Of a DNA stretch of 64,000 nucleotides, positions 16,142 through 24,538 are shown piece after piece (the first letter of the stretch is position 1; every line of letters starts with the position of its first letter). Source of the stretch: G963668655 sp963668655 (GTDB lineage: Bacteria > Myxococcota_A > SURF-8); the NCBI GenBank assembly GCA_963668655.2, contig CAXXPQ010000001.1, forward strand, positions 248,001-312,000, in the 5' to 3' direction. The position numbers and the translations under genes are program-made. Under the pieces are notes generated by a model that worked only from the letters and a program-made list of their open reading frames with translations, was not told where the DNA came from and did not search any database.

Positions 16142-18520
16142 CTATCCGGCCTTCGCGGAGCCCGCCGCCCCGCCCGGTTGGGGAACGATGGTGCGGTCCA
16201 GCACGTCGTCGATGTTCTTGACGAACAGCGGCTCGAACTGCCGTCGGATGTGGGGTGGAAGCTCCGCCAGATCCTTGCGGTTTCTCTCCGGAATGACGAT
16301 GCGCCGGATGCCCGCGCGCAGGGCGGCCAGGATCTTCAGCTTCAACCCGCCGATGGGCAGCACCTTTCCGGTCAGCGTGATCTCGCCGGTCATGGCTACG
16401 TCGTGGCGCACCTTCCGGTTGGTCAGCACGCTGAACAGCGCCGTGGCCATGGTCACCCCCGCCGAGGGTCCGTCCTTCGGAATCGCGCCCGCCGGAACGT
16501 GGACGTGCACCTGCACCTCGTCGAAACGCTCCGGAGCGATGCCGTATTTCGACGCCTGGCTCTTCAGGTAGCTCCAGGCCGCCTGGGCGGATTCCTTCAT
16601 CACGTCGCCCAACTGGCCGGTGAGAATGAACTGGCCCTTGCCCGGCATGAGCCGGCTTTCCACATACAGAATGTCGCCGCCCACGGGCGTCCAGGCCAGC
16701 CCCGGAGCCACACCCACCTGGTCCTCGTCGCGTTCCTCGGTGGAGTCGTGGATCGGCGGCCCGAGCATCTTTTCCACCAGCTTCGGCGTCACCTGGCGGT
16801 TTCGGCGCTTTCCCTCCGCGATCTCCAGGGCCACCTTGCGGCAGATGGAGCCGATCTGGCGTTCCAGATTCCGCAGCCCGGCTTCCCGCGTGTAGTGGTG
16901 GATGACGCTTTCCAGGCTGGCCTGGGAAATGCGGATATGCTCCTCCGTCAGCCCGTTTTCCTCGATCTGCTTCGGAATCAGGAACTTGCGGGCGATGTGC
17001 AGCTTTTCATCGGCCGAGTAGCCGGAGAGTTGGATGACCTCCATGCGGTCCCGCAGGGCAGGCGGGATGGTGTCCAGCACGTTGGCGGTGGCGATGAACA
17101 TCACGTCGGTCAGGTCGAACGGCAGGTTCAGGTAGTGATCCACGAAGGCGTGGTTCTGCTCCGGGTCCAGCACCTCCAGAAGCGCCGAGGAGGGATCGCC
17201 CCGGAAGTCGGAGCCCAGCTTGTCGATCTCGTCCATCATGAAGACGGGGTTCTTCATCCCGGCCTGCTTGATGCCCTGGATGATCTTGCCCGGCATGGCG
17301 CCCACGTAGGTGCGCCGGTGCCCCCGGATTTCGGCCTCGTCGCGCACGCCGCCCAGCGAGATGCGCACGAACTTGCGGTTCATGGCCCGGGCGATGGACT
17401 TGCCCAGACTGGTCTTGCCCACGCCCGGAGGGCCCACGAAGCACAGAATGGGGCCCTTGTGGTCGGACTTGAGCTTGCGTACGCCCAGAAACTCCAGGAT
17501 GCGTTCCTTGATCTTCTCCAGGTCGTAATGGTCCTCGTCCAGTACCTTGCGACCGTTGGGGATGTCGATGTTGTCCTCGGTTTTTTTCGCCCAGGGCAGT
17601 TCCACCAGCCAGTCCAGATAGGTGCGGATCACCGCCGCCTCGGCCGATTCCGAGTTCATCATCTCCAGCCGGGTGACCTGTTTCTCGGCTTCCTTGTGGG
17701 CGTCTTCCGGCATGCCCACGTCCTCGATGCGCTCGCGCAGATCGTCGATTTCCTGCTGGTGGCCGTCCGTGTCTCCCAGTTCCGCCTTGATGGCGCGAAG
17801 CTGTTCTCGCAGGTAGTAGTCCCGCTGGGACTTGCTCATCTCCTCCCGGGCCTGGCTCTGGATCTTGGCCTGCATGGTCAAGACCTTGACTTCCTTGTCG
17901 AGCTGCTCGTTGATGCGGTGCAGCCGCTCGATGGGATCCACGATCTCCAGGATTTTCTGGGCCTCGGCCACCTCCGAGACGAGGTTGGAGGCCACCAGGT
18001 CCGCCAGGCGTCCCGGTTCCTGGATGGAGCCGATCACCAGGAGAATGTCCGGGCTGATGGAGTGACCCAGGTTGATGACCTTCTCCATGTTTTCCTTGAC
18101 CGTGCGCATGATCGCCTCGATGCGTACGGACTGCTCCTCCATCTTCGGATCCTCGATGCGTTCCACGCGCATGGAGATGAAGGGGCGTTCTTCGTGAACC
18201 CGGACCACGCGGGCCTTCTGCAATCCCTGGACCAGGATCTTGATGCGTCCGTCGATGAGCTTGCGCATGCGCATAATCATGCCTACGCAGCCGACCTCGT
18301 ACAGATCCTCCGAGTTGGGATCCTCGTTCTGGGCGTCCTTCTGGGCCACCAGGAAAACCATGCGGTCGTTGGCCAGCGCGTGATCCACGGCCAGCTTCGT
18401 CATCTCCCGGTTCACGAAGAGCGGGACGATCATGTAGGGAAAGACCACCAGATCCTTGATGGGAAGGACCGGAAGCTGGTCCGGAATCTCCACGGATTCC
18501 TGTTCCACGGGTTGTTCCAT
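16142..18520 (-). CDS. lon: ATP-dependent protease Lon
   Basis: A 792-residue cytosolic AAA+ serine protease that degrades misfolded and regulatory proteins. N-terminal substrate domain from about residue 15, Walker A GPPGVGKTS near 363, Walker B FMMDEIDK near 427, and the Ser-Lys dyad: DGPSAGVTMA near 685 and GGLKLK near 728. Length fits LonA. The ATG at 18520 follows GGAGGAA; the frame extends further upstream only as a shadow of hsp20. It is the middle gene of hsp20-lon-larB, 17 bases from hsp20 and 1 base from larB, so the heat-shock promoter upstream of hsp20 may drive it. Confidence 0.97.
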   Translation of the reverse strand: MEQPVEQESVEIPDQLPVLPIKDLVVFPYMIVPLFVNREMTKLAVDHALANDRMVFLVAQKDAQNEDPNSEDLYEVGCVGMIMRMRKLIDGRIKILVQGLQKARVVRVHEERPFISMRVERIEDPKMEEQSVRIEAIMRTVKENMEKVINLGHSISPDILLVIGSIQEPGRLADLVASNLVSEVAEAQKILEIVDPIERLHRINEQLDKEVKVLTMQAKIQSQAREEMSKSQRDYYLREQLRAIKAELGDTDGHQQEIDDLRERIEDVGMPEDAHKEAEKQVTRLEMMNSESAEAAVIRTYLDWLVELPWAKKTEDNIDIPNGRKVLDEDHYDLEKIKERILEFLGVRKLKSDHKGPILCFVGPPGVGKTSLGKSIARAMNRKFVRISLGGVRDEAEIRGHRRTYVGAMPGKIIQGIKQAGMKNPVFMMDEIDKLGSDFRGDPSSALLEVLDPEQNHAFVDHYLNLPFDLTDVMFIATANVLDTIPPALRDRMEVIQLSGYSADEKLHIARKFLIPKQIEENGLTEEHIRISQASLESVIHHYTREAGLRNLERQIGSICRKVALEIAEGKRRNRQVTPKLVEKMLGPPIHDSTEERDEDQVGVAPGLAWTPVGGDILYVESRLMPGKGQFILTGQLGDVMKESAQAAWSYLKSQASKYGIAPERFDEVQVHVHVPAGAIPKDGPSAGVTMATALFSVLTNRKVRHDVAMTGEITLTGKVLPIGGLKLKILAALRAGIRRIVIPERNRKDLAELPPHIRRQFEPLFVKNIDDVLDRTIVPQPGGAAGSAKAG

Positions 18521-18537
18521 ACGTTCCTCCGGTTGGT

Positions 18538-19005
18538 TTACTTGTCGGTCGATGCGGTTTCCCGGACGGGAATCCGTTTGCGCTTGCCGCGCCGGTCGGA
18601 GATCTTGGGCAGCGCCACGCACAGCACGCCGTTTTCCAGTGTCGCCCGGATGTTCGGAACGTCCACCGGTTTGGACAGGCCCACGTCCCGCTTGAATTTT
18701 CCGAATTCCCGCTCCAGGTTCAGGAATTTCGGATTGTCCGCCGGATAGGTCGGCTTCTTGCCGCCCTCGATGCTCAGGAGATCGCGGCTGATGAACAGTT
18801 CCACGTCCTCGGCGGTCATTCCGGGCATTTCCGCCCGGACGTGGATGGCTTCTTCGGTTTCGTAGATGTCCACGGGTACGTCCAGGCTGCGCGAACCCGG
18901 GGAGTAGCGTTCCTGGTGGGGCCGGAGAAATTCGGCCATAATCTGGTCCAGTTCGTCCTGGAGCATCACCAGCCGGTTCTGGGAGTCGTGCTTGATGTTC
19001 GCCAA
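18538..19005 (-). CDS. Hsp20-family small heat shock protein
   Basis: A 155-residue alpha-crystallin-type chaperone that holds unfolding proteins. The domain runs from about residue 45 (VPVDIYETEEAIHVRAEMPG) to about 140, with the family signature GVLCVALPK. I place the start at a TTG at 19005 because AGGAGGTG lies six bases upstream and no other start has such a site; the first ATG in frame (18966) would remove 13 residues. It is the first gene of the hsp20-lon-larB operon and has a leader of roughly 110 bases. Confidence 0.9.
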   Translation of the reverse strand: MANIKHDSQNRLVMLQDELDQIMAEFLRPHQERYSPGSRSLDVPVDIYETEEAIHVRAEMPGMTAEDVELFISRDLLSIEGGKKPTYPADNPKFLNLEREFGKFKRDVGLSKPVDVPNIRATLENGVLCVALPKISDRRGKRKRIPVRETASTDK

Positions 19006-19121
19006 GAGACACCTCCTACTCCGACATTTTCGCGTTCGGAGCGCCCGGGAAGGCGACCTGTATCCCGCGAGACGACACCCGTGAAACCGATCCCCTTCCG
19101 CCCGGCGCGGCGTTGCAGGGG

Positions 19122-19150
19122 AGTATAGCCCGCTTCGCCGTTCTTGGCAA
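19122..19150 (-). promoter_or_regulatory. sigma-70-type promoter of hsp20-lon-larB
   Basis: On the minus strand TTGCCA (19150-19145) and TATACT (19127-19122) are spaced by 17 bases. It lies about 115 bases upstream of the hsp20 TTG. No CIRCE or HAIR element was seen nearby, so a heat-shock repressor site is not evident. Confidence 0.55.
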
Positions 19151-19236
19151 CTATTCCGCCACGTTCGTACGATTTCGCCTTTTTCGGACGGATTCCGGCA
19201 GGTTCTCCGCAATCCGGACCCCCGTGCGATGTCCGC

Positions 19237-19265
19237 TTGCTCGAAACGACGGGCTGTGCTATAGC
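19237..19265 (+). promoter_or_regulatory. possible sigma-70 promoter of nadK-recN
   Basis: TTGCTC and TATAGC with a 17-base spacer, 66 bases upstream of the nadK start and divergent from the hsp20 promoter. Both hexamers are imperfect. Confidence 0.4.
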
Positions 19266-19330
19266 AGTCCATGCGGGTGTCTTCGGGAGCCTGCGGGAAT
19301 TCCTTCGGATCGAAGCGGAAAAGGGCAAGC

Positions 19331-20188
19331 ATGAAAACCGTCGCCGTTATCTGCAAAAAGGCCAATCCCCTGGCGCTGGACGTGCTGAAACACCTGGCCC
19401 GTTTTCTTCGGGAGCGCGGGCGGTCGGTGCGCGTGGTCGAATCCGGCGACTGGGAGGGAGATCCCAGTGTCCGGACGGTCCCGGAAAACGAACTGGTCGC
19501 CGGGGCCGACCTGCTGGTGGTTCTGGGCGGCGACGGCACCCTGATTCACGCCGCGCATCTGCTCGACGGCGAGAATCCGCCCGTTCTGGGCATCAACCTG
19601 GGCACTCTGGGGTTTCTGACCGAGGTGGTCCTGGACGAAATGGACGAGGTGCTGGAGCGGGTGCTGGCGGGCGATTTCACGATCAGCGAGCGCAAGCTGC
19701 TCCAGGCCGCGCTGGTGCGGGACGGCCGGGAACGGCTTCGCCGCCAGGTGTTGAACGACGTGGTCATCAACAAGACCGCGCTGGCCCGCATTCTGCGTCT
19801 GGAGGCCCACATCGGGACGGAATTCATGACCACCTACCGCTCGGACGGTCTGATCGTATCCTCGCCCACGGGCAGTACGGCCTACAACATGTCGGCGGGC
19901 GGGCCGGTGCTGTACCCCACCCTGGGGGCCTACATTCTCACGCCCATCTGTCCGCACACCTTCGCGGACCGGCCCGTGGTGCTGCCCGACGAACTGGAGG
20001 TGGATATCGTCCTGACCGAGGCCAACGGCGAGGTCTATCTGACCTTCGACGGCCAGGAGGGGCTGTCCATCCGGGAAGGCGATCACGTCCGCATCTCGGC
20101 GGCCCGGCGTTCCCTGCGCCTGATCCGCTCGCCGAAACACAATTTCTTCCAGATTCTTCATCGAAAACTGGGTTGGGGCCAGGGATAG
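19331..20188 (+). CDS. nadK: NAD kinase
   Basis: A 285-residue cytoplasmic enzyme that phosphorylates NAD to NADP with ATP. Signature motifs: LGGDGTLIHAAH (about 66-77), NLGTLGFLTE, the conserved NDVVI, and SPTGSTAYNMSAGGPV. Length is normal for the family. The ATG at 19331 follows a weak AAGGG site and gives the usual beginning (MKTVAVICK). recN follows after 21 bases, a common pairing. Confidence 0.96.
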   Translation: MKTVAVICKKANPLALDVLKHLARFLRERGRSVRVVESGDWEGDPSVRTVPENELVAGADLLVVLGGDGTLIHAAHLLDGENPPVLGINLGTLGFLTEVVLDEMDEVLERVLAGDFTISERKLLQAALVRDGRERLRRQVLNDVVINKTALARILRLEAHIGTEFMTTYRSDGLIVSSPTGSTAYNMSAGGPVLYPTLGAYILTPICPHTFADRPVVLPDELEVDIVLTEANGEVYLTFDGQEGLSIREGDHVRISAARRSLRLIRSPKHNFFQILHRKLGWGQG

Positions 20189-20209
20189 ACCGGCGGGGAG
20201 GATTCGGAC

Positions 20210-21943
20210 ATGCTTCGGCGGCTGAGCATCCGCAATTTCGCCATCATCGAGCATCTGGAACAGGAGTTTCACGGGGGGCTTTCCGTGCTGACCGGAGAGA
20301 CGGGCGCGGGAAAATCCATCATTATCGGGGCGTTGAATCTTCTCATGGGCGGGCGCGCCTCCGCTGAACTGGTGCGTTCGGGCTTCGAGTCCGCCACGGT
20401 GGCGGCTTGGTTCGACCGCCCCGAGGATGCGGAACTGGAAAGGCGTCTGGAGGAACTGGGGCTCGGCGCGGAAGCGGAACTGGTTTTTCGTCGCGAGATC
20501 CGGGCGGAAGGCCGCAGCCGGGCCTGGCTGAACGACCGGCCCGTTTCCGTGGGAGTCCTGGGAGAGATCGCGGCGCGTTTCGTGGATATTTCCGGCCAGC
20601 ACCAGCACCAGAGCCTGCTCCGAACGGAAAACCACCTGTTTTTACTGGACCGTTTCGCCCGTCTGGACGCCCTGCGGGAAACGGTTTCGGGGCTGTACGC
20701 CGAACTTCTTCTCCGCGTCCGTGAACGCGAGCGTCTGCTTCAGGCTTCGAAAAACCGGCGGGAGCGCGAGGATTATCTTGCCTTCCAGGTGTCGGAACTG
20801 GAAAAGGCGGATCCGAAGGCGGGCGAGGAAGCGGCCCTGGAGGCGGAACGCGGCCTTTTACGCAACGCGGAGAAAATCCGGGAGAATTTGCAGGCGGCGC
20901 TTTCCTGCTTCGAGTCCGATCCCGGACTTTCGGGGCTCTGCCTGCGGGCCGAACGTCACCTGGAGCGCGGAGCGGAGCACGCCCCGGAGATCGGAACGCT
21001 GGCCTCGCGGCTGGGGTCGGCGCGGCTGGAACTGGAGGACGTGGAAGAGGCGCTGGCGCGCTTTCTGGGATCGCTGGACGCGGATCCCGGTCGTCTGGAC
21101 GAGGTGGAGGAACGCCTGGCGCGGCTTTCGAGGCTCGGCCGCAAACACGGATGCACGGCGGACGAACTTCCGGAAAAGCTGGCGGCCATGCGCCGGGAGC
21201 TTTCCGAGGTCCGGGACGTGGACGACATTCTGGAAGAGATGGACGCGCGCATCCGCGCCGCATCGGAAGCGGCTCTGGCGGAGGCGCTGAAGCTCTCCGA
21301 AAAGAGGTGGAAGGCGGCGAAAACGCTGTCGGGAGAAATCGAGGGACGGCTTTCCGGCCTCGGCATGGCCCGGGCGCGTTTCCGGATCAACGTTTCCCCG
21401 CGAGCGGAAGGTGCGGAGGACGGCGTTTCGACCCGGAACCGGAATCTGTGCGCCACGGGGCTCGACGAGGTGGAGTTTCTCTTCGGCCCGAACGTCGGGG
21501 AGGCGTTGAAATCGCTGGCGAAAATCGCTTCGGGCGGCGAGCTGAGCCGGGTGATGCTGGCGATCAAAAGCGTGCTTTTGGATCTGGACCCGGTGGAACT
21601 GTCCGTCTTCGACGAAGCCGACGCCGGGATCAGCGGAGCGGTGGCCCAGGAGGTGGGCGCGCGCATCCGCGAACTTTCGGAACGCCGTCAGGTGGTCTGC
21701 ATCACCCACTTGCCCCAGGTGGCGGCCTGGGCCTCGCGGCATTACCGCGTGGAGAAAACGGAGGAGGACGGCCGGACCTTTACGCGCATCGTGGATTTGC
21801 GGGAGAATCCGGACCGCGTGGCCGAACTGGCGCGCCTGATGAGCGGAAGCGCCGCCGGAAACGCGGCGCGAAAGGCGGCCGAGGAGTTGCTTCGTCGATC
21901 CTCCCTTCCGTCCGCCGACGGATCCGGCGTTTCCAAAAAGTGA
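20210..21943 (+). CDS. recN: DNA repair protein RecN
   Basis: A 577-residue SMC-like ATPase of double-strand break repair. Walker A GETGAGKS lies at about residue 30, a long coiled coil occupies about 150-370, and the second ATPase half carries SGGELSR (about 440) and the Walker B region DEADAGISG, then a CITHLPQVA segment. RecN binds and tethers broken DNA ends ahead of recombination. Length and layout are those of complete RecN. It is cotranscribed with nadK. Confidence 0.97.
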   Translation: MLRRLSIRNFAIIEHLEQEFHGGLSVLTGETGAGKSIIIGALNLLMGGRASAELVRSGFESATVAAWFDRPEDAELERRLEELGLGAEAELVFRREIRAEGRSRAWLNDRPVSVGVLGEIAARFVDISGQHQHQSLLRTENHLFLLDRFARLDALRETVSGLYAELLLRVRERERLLQASKNRREREDYLAFQVSELEKADPKAGEEAALEAERGLLRNAEKIRENLQAALSCFESDPGLSGLCLRAERHLERGAEHAPEIGTLASRLGSARLELEDVEEALARFLGSLDADPGRLDEVEERLARLSRLGRKHGCTADELPEKLAAMRRELSEVRDVDDILEEMDARIRAASEAALAEALKLSEKRWKAAKTLSGEIEGRLSGLGMARARFRINVSPRAEGAEDGVSTRNRNLCATGLDEVEFLFGPNVGEALKSLAKIASGGELSRVMLAIKSVLLDLDPVELSVFDEADAGISGAVAQEVGARIRELSERRQVVCITHLPQVAAWASRHYRVEKTEEDGRTFTRIVDLRENPDRVAELARLMSGSAAGNAARKAAEELLRRSSLPSADGSGVSKK

Positions 21944-22064
21944 TTGCGAATCACGGGAATCCCTGGTAGATTCTTTCCGTTGTGGGTCGGCTCTTGGATC
22001 TGCTTACCAGCTAACGCGGACCGAAGTCGCTGCGAAATGAGACTCAGCCTGGAAGATTCGACGG

Positions 22065-22841
22065 ATGCACATTGAATCCTGGTCCAAGACCGATGTCGGT
22101 CAGAAACGAGAAATAAACGAAGACAGCCACCTTTGCAGCGACGCATTGCAGTTGTACATCGTCGCCGACGGCATGGGCGGGCACCAAGCCGGCGATCTGG
22201 CCAGCCGGACGGCCGTGGAGGTGATCGAGGCGGACGTGCGTCGCCACCTTCCCGATCTGAAAGACCGAAACGGCGGGCACGAAGGCGGAACCCAGGTGAT
22301 GGCCGTGACCGAGCATCCCGTGGCGAGCATGCTGGCCGGGGCGGTGCAGGCCGCCAGCGCGGCGATTCTGACCAAGGTGGAGGAAAATTACCGTTTAAAC
22401 GGCATGGGCACCACCACCAGCCTGCTGTTTTTCTACGAGGATCGCCTTTTTCTGGCGCACGTCGGGGACAGCCGCATCTATCGTTTCCGGGACGGACGTA
22501 TCGCCCAGCTCACCAAGGACCATTCCCTGGTCCAGGAACAGGTGGAGGCCGGTCTGCTCACCCGCCGGGAAGCCGACACCAGTCAGCTGAAGAACATCAT
22601 CACCCGCTCGGTGGGTTTCGATCCCAAGGTTCCGGTGGACACCATGCCCGTGGACGCCAAGCCGGCCGACATCTTCCTTCTGTGCTCGGACGGACTCTCC
22701 AACCTGGTGAGCAGCCGGGAATTCGTGCAGATTCTGGACCAGAAGGATCCTCCCACTGCCTTGAACTTCTTCGTCAACCTCGCCAACAGCCGCGGCGGAG
22801 ACGACAACATCACCGCCATCCTGCTGCGTCTTTCCGAATAA
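22065..22841 (+). CDS. PP2C-family serine/threonine phosphatase
   Basis: A 258-residue Stp-type metal-dependent phosphatase, cytosolic. Metal-binding motifs are visible: KREINEDS at the N-terminus, VADGMGGHQAGD, GMGTTTSLL, AHVGDSRIY, LCSDGLSN and GGDDNIT at the end. Such enzymes dephosphorylate targets of Hanks-type kinases; no kinase gene is in the window. A 20-residue insertion (KDRNGGHEGGTQV) sits between the second and third motifs. The start has only weak ribosome-binding sequence. A strong hairpin ends the gene. Confidence 0.92.
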   Translation: MHIESWSKTDVGQKREINEDSHLCSDALQLYIVADGMGGHQAGDLASRTAVEVIEADVRRHLPDLKDRNGGHEGGTQVMAVTEHPVASMLAGAVQAASAAILTKVEENYRLNGMGTTTSLLFFYEDRLFLAHVGDSRIYRFRDGRIAQLTKDHSLVQEQVEAGLLTRREADTSQLKNIITRSVGFDPKVPVDTMPVDAKPADIFLLCSDGLSNLVSSREFVQILDQKDPPTALNFFVNLANSRGGDDNITAILLRLSE

Positions 22842-22934
22842 AAACGGCCACGCTTTTTACGAGTCGGTTCATCCGGGCATCGTACGAAGAGCGAAAGTTC
22901 GAGAAATCCGTAAGGCAATCGCGCGTTTCGAACC

Positions 22935-22957
22935 GGTTGATCTTCGATCAACCTTTT
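22935..22957 (+). terminator. intrinsic terminator of the phosphatase gene
   Basis: A perfect 8-bp stem GGTTGATC/GATCAACC with loop TTC is followed by TTTT. It lies about 95 bases after the stop of the PP2C gene. Confidence 0.75.
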
Positions 22958-23099
22958 GGCAACCTCTAAAAAAGAAGATACGTCGAGGATTGGGAAAAAC
23001 GATCCGGACCTGAAAATCGATCATTCTCGCGACGTTGTTTGGCTTCGTTTTCGGAAAGGGAAAACGCGTGTTCGCCGCCGGATTCTCCTTTTTGCGCAC

Positions 23100-23128
23100 A
23101 AAAAAACCCGCCCGAAACCGGGCGGGTT
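23100..23128 (-). terminator. intrinsic terminator of pilA
   Basis: A 10-bp stem AACCCGCCCG/CGGGCGGGTT with a 4-base loop. Read on the minus strand it is followed by seven or more T, a textbook terminator 23 bases after the pilin stop. Confidence 0.9.
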
Positions 23129-23150
23129 CTTGACGCGGTGTCAGGCCGGT

Positions 23151-23534
23151 TTACTCGACGTAGACGAGATCGCCGACATTGGACAGCGTGATGGTCGGAT
23201 GCAGAACTTTGCTGATGTCGCCAGCGATGGCGGTGCCGACGTTGCCGCTGTTGGTGTAATAACGGAAACGGGCCGGCTGGGCGCCGATGGTGCCGCCGGT
23301 CTGGAGGGTCCATCTCAGGTGGGTGAGGTTGGCGGCGTAACCACCATTACCCTGGGCGATGTCCTCTTTGTAGGAATACTGCATGGTGCGGATGTCACCG
23401 ACGGCGTTGACGGCTTCCGCCTCGCGGCTCTTCTTGACGTACTCACTGTAGGCCGGCAGGGCGACGGCGGCCAGGATACCGATGATGGCGACAACGATCA
23501 TCAACTCGATCAGCGTGAAACCTTTTTTGTTCAT
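23151..23534 (-). CDS. pilA: type IV pilin PilA
   Basis: A 127-residue type IVa prepilin. The leader MNKKG is cut before Phe (GFTLIELMIVVAIIGILAA), with the conserved Glu5 of the mature protein. The hydrophobic N-helix serves for membrane insertion and pilus packing. The C-terminal head is short and has no cysteines, so the usual disulfide loop is absent, as in several deltaproteobacterial pilins. AAGGAGGAAG precedes the ATG. The gene stands alone between its sigma-54 promoter and a strong terminator. Pili of this kind serve twitching motility, adhesion or DNA uptake. Confidence 0.96.
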   Translation of the reverse strand: MNKKGFTLIELMIVVAIIGILAAVALPAYSEYVKKSREAEAVNAVGDIRTMQYSYKEDIAQGNGGYAANLTHLRWTLQTGGTIGAQPARFRYYTNSGNVGTAIAGDISKVLHPTITLSNVGDLVYVE

Positions 23535-23599
23535 CTCTTCCTCCTTAAAAATGAAAACTGAAATTGCGTTCGATTGCCGAACAACGTGCCAGCAGATAA

Positions 23600-23615
23600 A
23601 GCAAGTCCCGTGCCA
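23600..23615 (-). promoter_or_regulatory. sigma-54 promoter of pilA
   Basis: On the minus strand TGGCACGGGACTTGCT matches the sigma-54 consensus TGGCAC-N5-TTGCW at every fixed position. The start of transcription would be about 12 bases downstream, giving a leader of about 54 bases to pilA. In other bacteria pilA is driven by RpoN with PilR. An inverted repeat TTACG-N4-CGTAA at 23708-23721, about 120 bases upstream, is a candidate activator site. Confidence 0.88.
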
Positions 23616-24184
23616 ACCTGGAAATGAAATCGCAAGTGTCTGTAAACAGATGGAAATGTGAGTCCTTGTTGGAGAATGGTCAGAGAAGAAAGAATTTCAG
23701 TGGCAATTTACGTCAGCGTAATTCCACCTGCTTTCCGAGAAACTGACAAAAAACGTCACCTCGGTTCTGTCCGCTCGGTGGATACACTATCCTTTCGGAT
23801 AGTTCGTTCTTTTTCCGGTAAAATCCATGGAAAAACGCCATCCGGATTATCTTTTCGACCGGTCGGGCTGCTCCGGTGTTAAATCATGATTAAGATAGGA
23901 TGTCTGCTTCCAATGGGATGGCCTGCCTGCGAAAGCCCGGATCGATCGGGTGACCATTTTTGTCAGCTCGTAAAAGTCTTTGCGGGACCGATGTTTTTCC
24001 CCGTTCCGGGGGGCGCGGGACGTTCTTCGGCGTTCGGATTCTCGGCTCGATCCGTGCACGCGGCCTTTCACGGCCTTCGCCGGAGCAGCCGGAAAGACTC
24101 GAATTTATCTTGTCTCCAACCCGAGCCTGTGCCATACTTTGTCGCGATCGATCAACCCGAACCCGCATTTTAAAAAGGCCAGAC
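23616..24184. other. intergenic region upstream of pilA and of the ParA pair
   Basis: About 570 bases between divergent genes. It should hold the enhancer site of pilA and the promoter of the gene at 24185. A 7-bp stem ACTATCC/GGATAGT with loop TTTC at 23786-23803 is followed by a T-rich run (TCGTTCTTTTT), a terminator-like hairpin on the plus strand with no gene before it. I see no coding region. Confidence 0.4.
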
Positions 24185-24538
24185 ATGAACGGATCGAAGC
24201 GCATTTTCGAGGAAGTGTTGCATCATTACGGAAACCGGACCACCGATTTCGTCTTCGGCATTCTGAACAACGAAAAGTTCGTCAAGAGCTTCGAGCGCGT
24301 GCTGGTGGCTTCCTTCGAATTCCGGGAACTGGTTCAGAAATCCGTGCAGGCGGGGCTGGAACAGCTCAACATCCCCACCCGGGAGGACGTGGACCGCCTG
24401 CTGGCCTTCCAGCAGGATCTGGAGGACCGTCTGCTGGCCCTGGAGGAAGGGCAGGAGCGCATCGAGGCCAAGCTGGACGCCCTGAAAAAGCCGGCGCGCA
24501 AACCGGCCGCAAAAGACAAGGGGGAGAAGAAACCGTGA
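24185..24538 (+). CDS. coiled-coil, phasin/PhaE-like protein
   Basis: A 117-residue helical protein. The middle (FGILNNEKFVKSFERVLVAS) and the segment LNIPTREDVDRL followed by a heptad-rich helix (QQDLEDRLLALEEGQERIEA) resemble phasins and the C-terminal part of PHA synthase subunit PhaE. A Lys/Ala/Pro-rich tail ends the protein. It overlaps the ParA gene by 4 bases. I infer a small adaptor binding a ParA ATPase, perhaps on polyhydroxyalkanoate granules or another cargo. The upstream extension of the frame lacks such features, and AGG precedes this ATG. Confidence 0.65.
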   Translation: MNGSKRIFEEVLHHYGNRTTDFVFGILNNEKFVKSFERVLVASFEFRELVQKSVQAGLEQLNIPTREDVDRLLAFQQDLEDRLLALEEGQERIEAKLDALKKPARKPAAKDKGEKKP

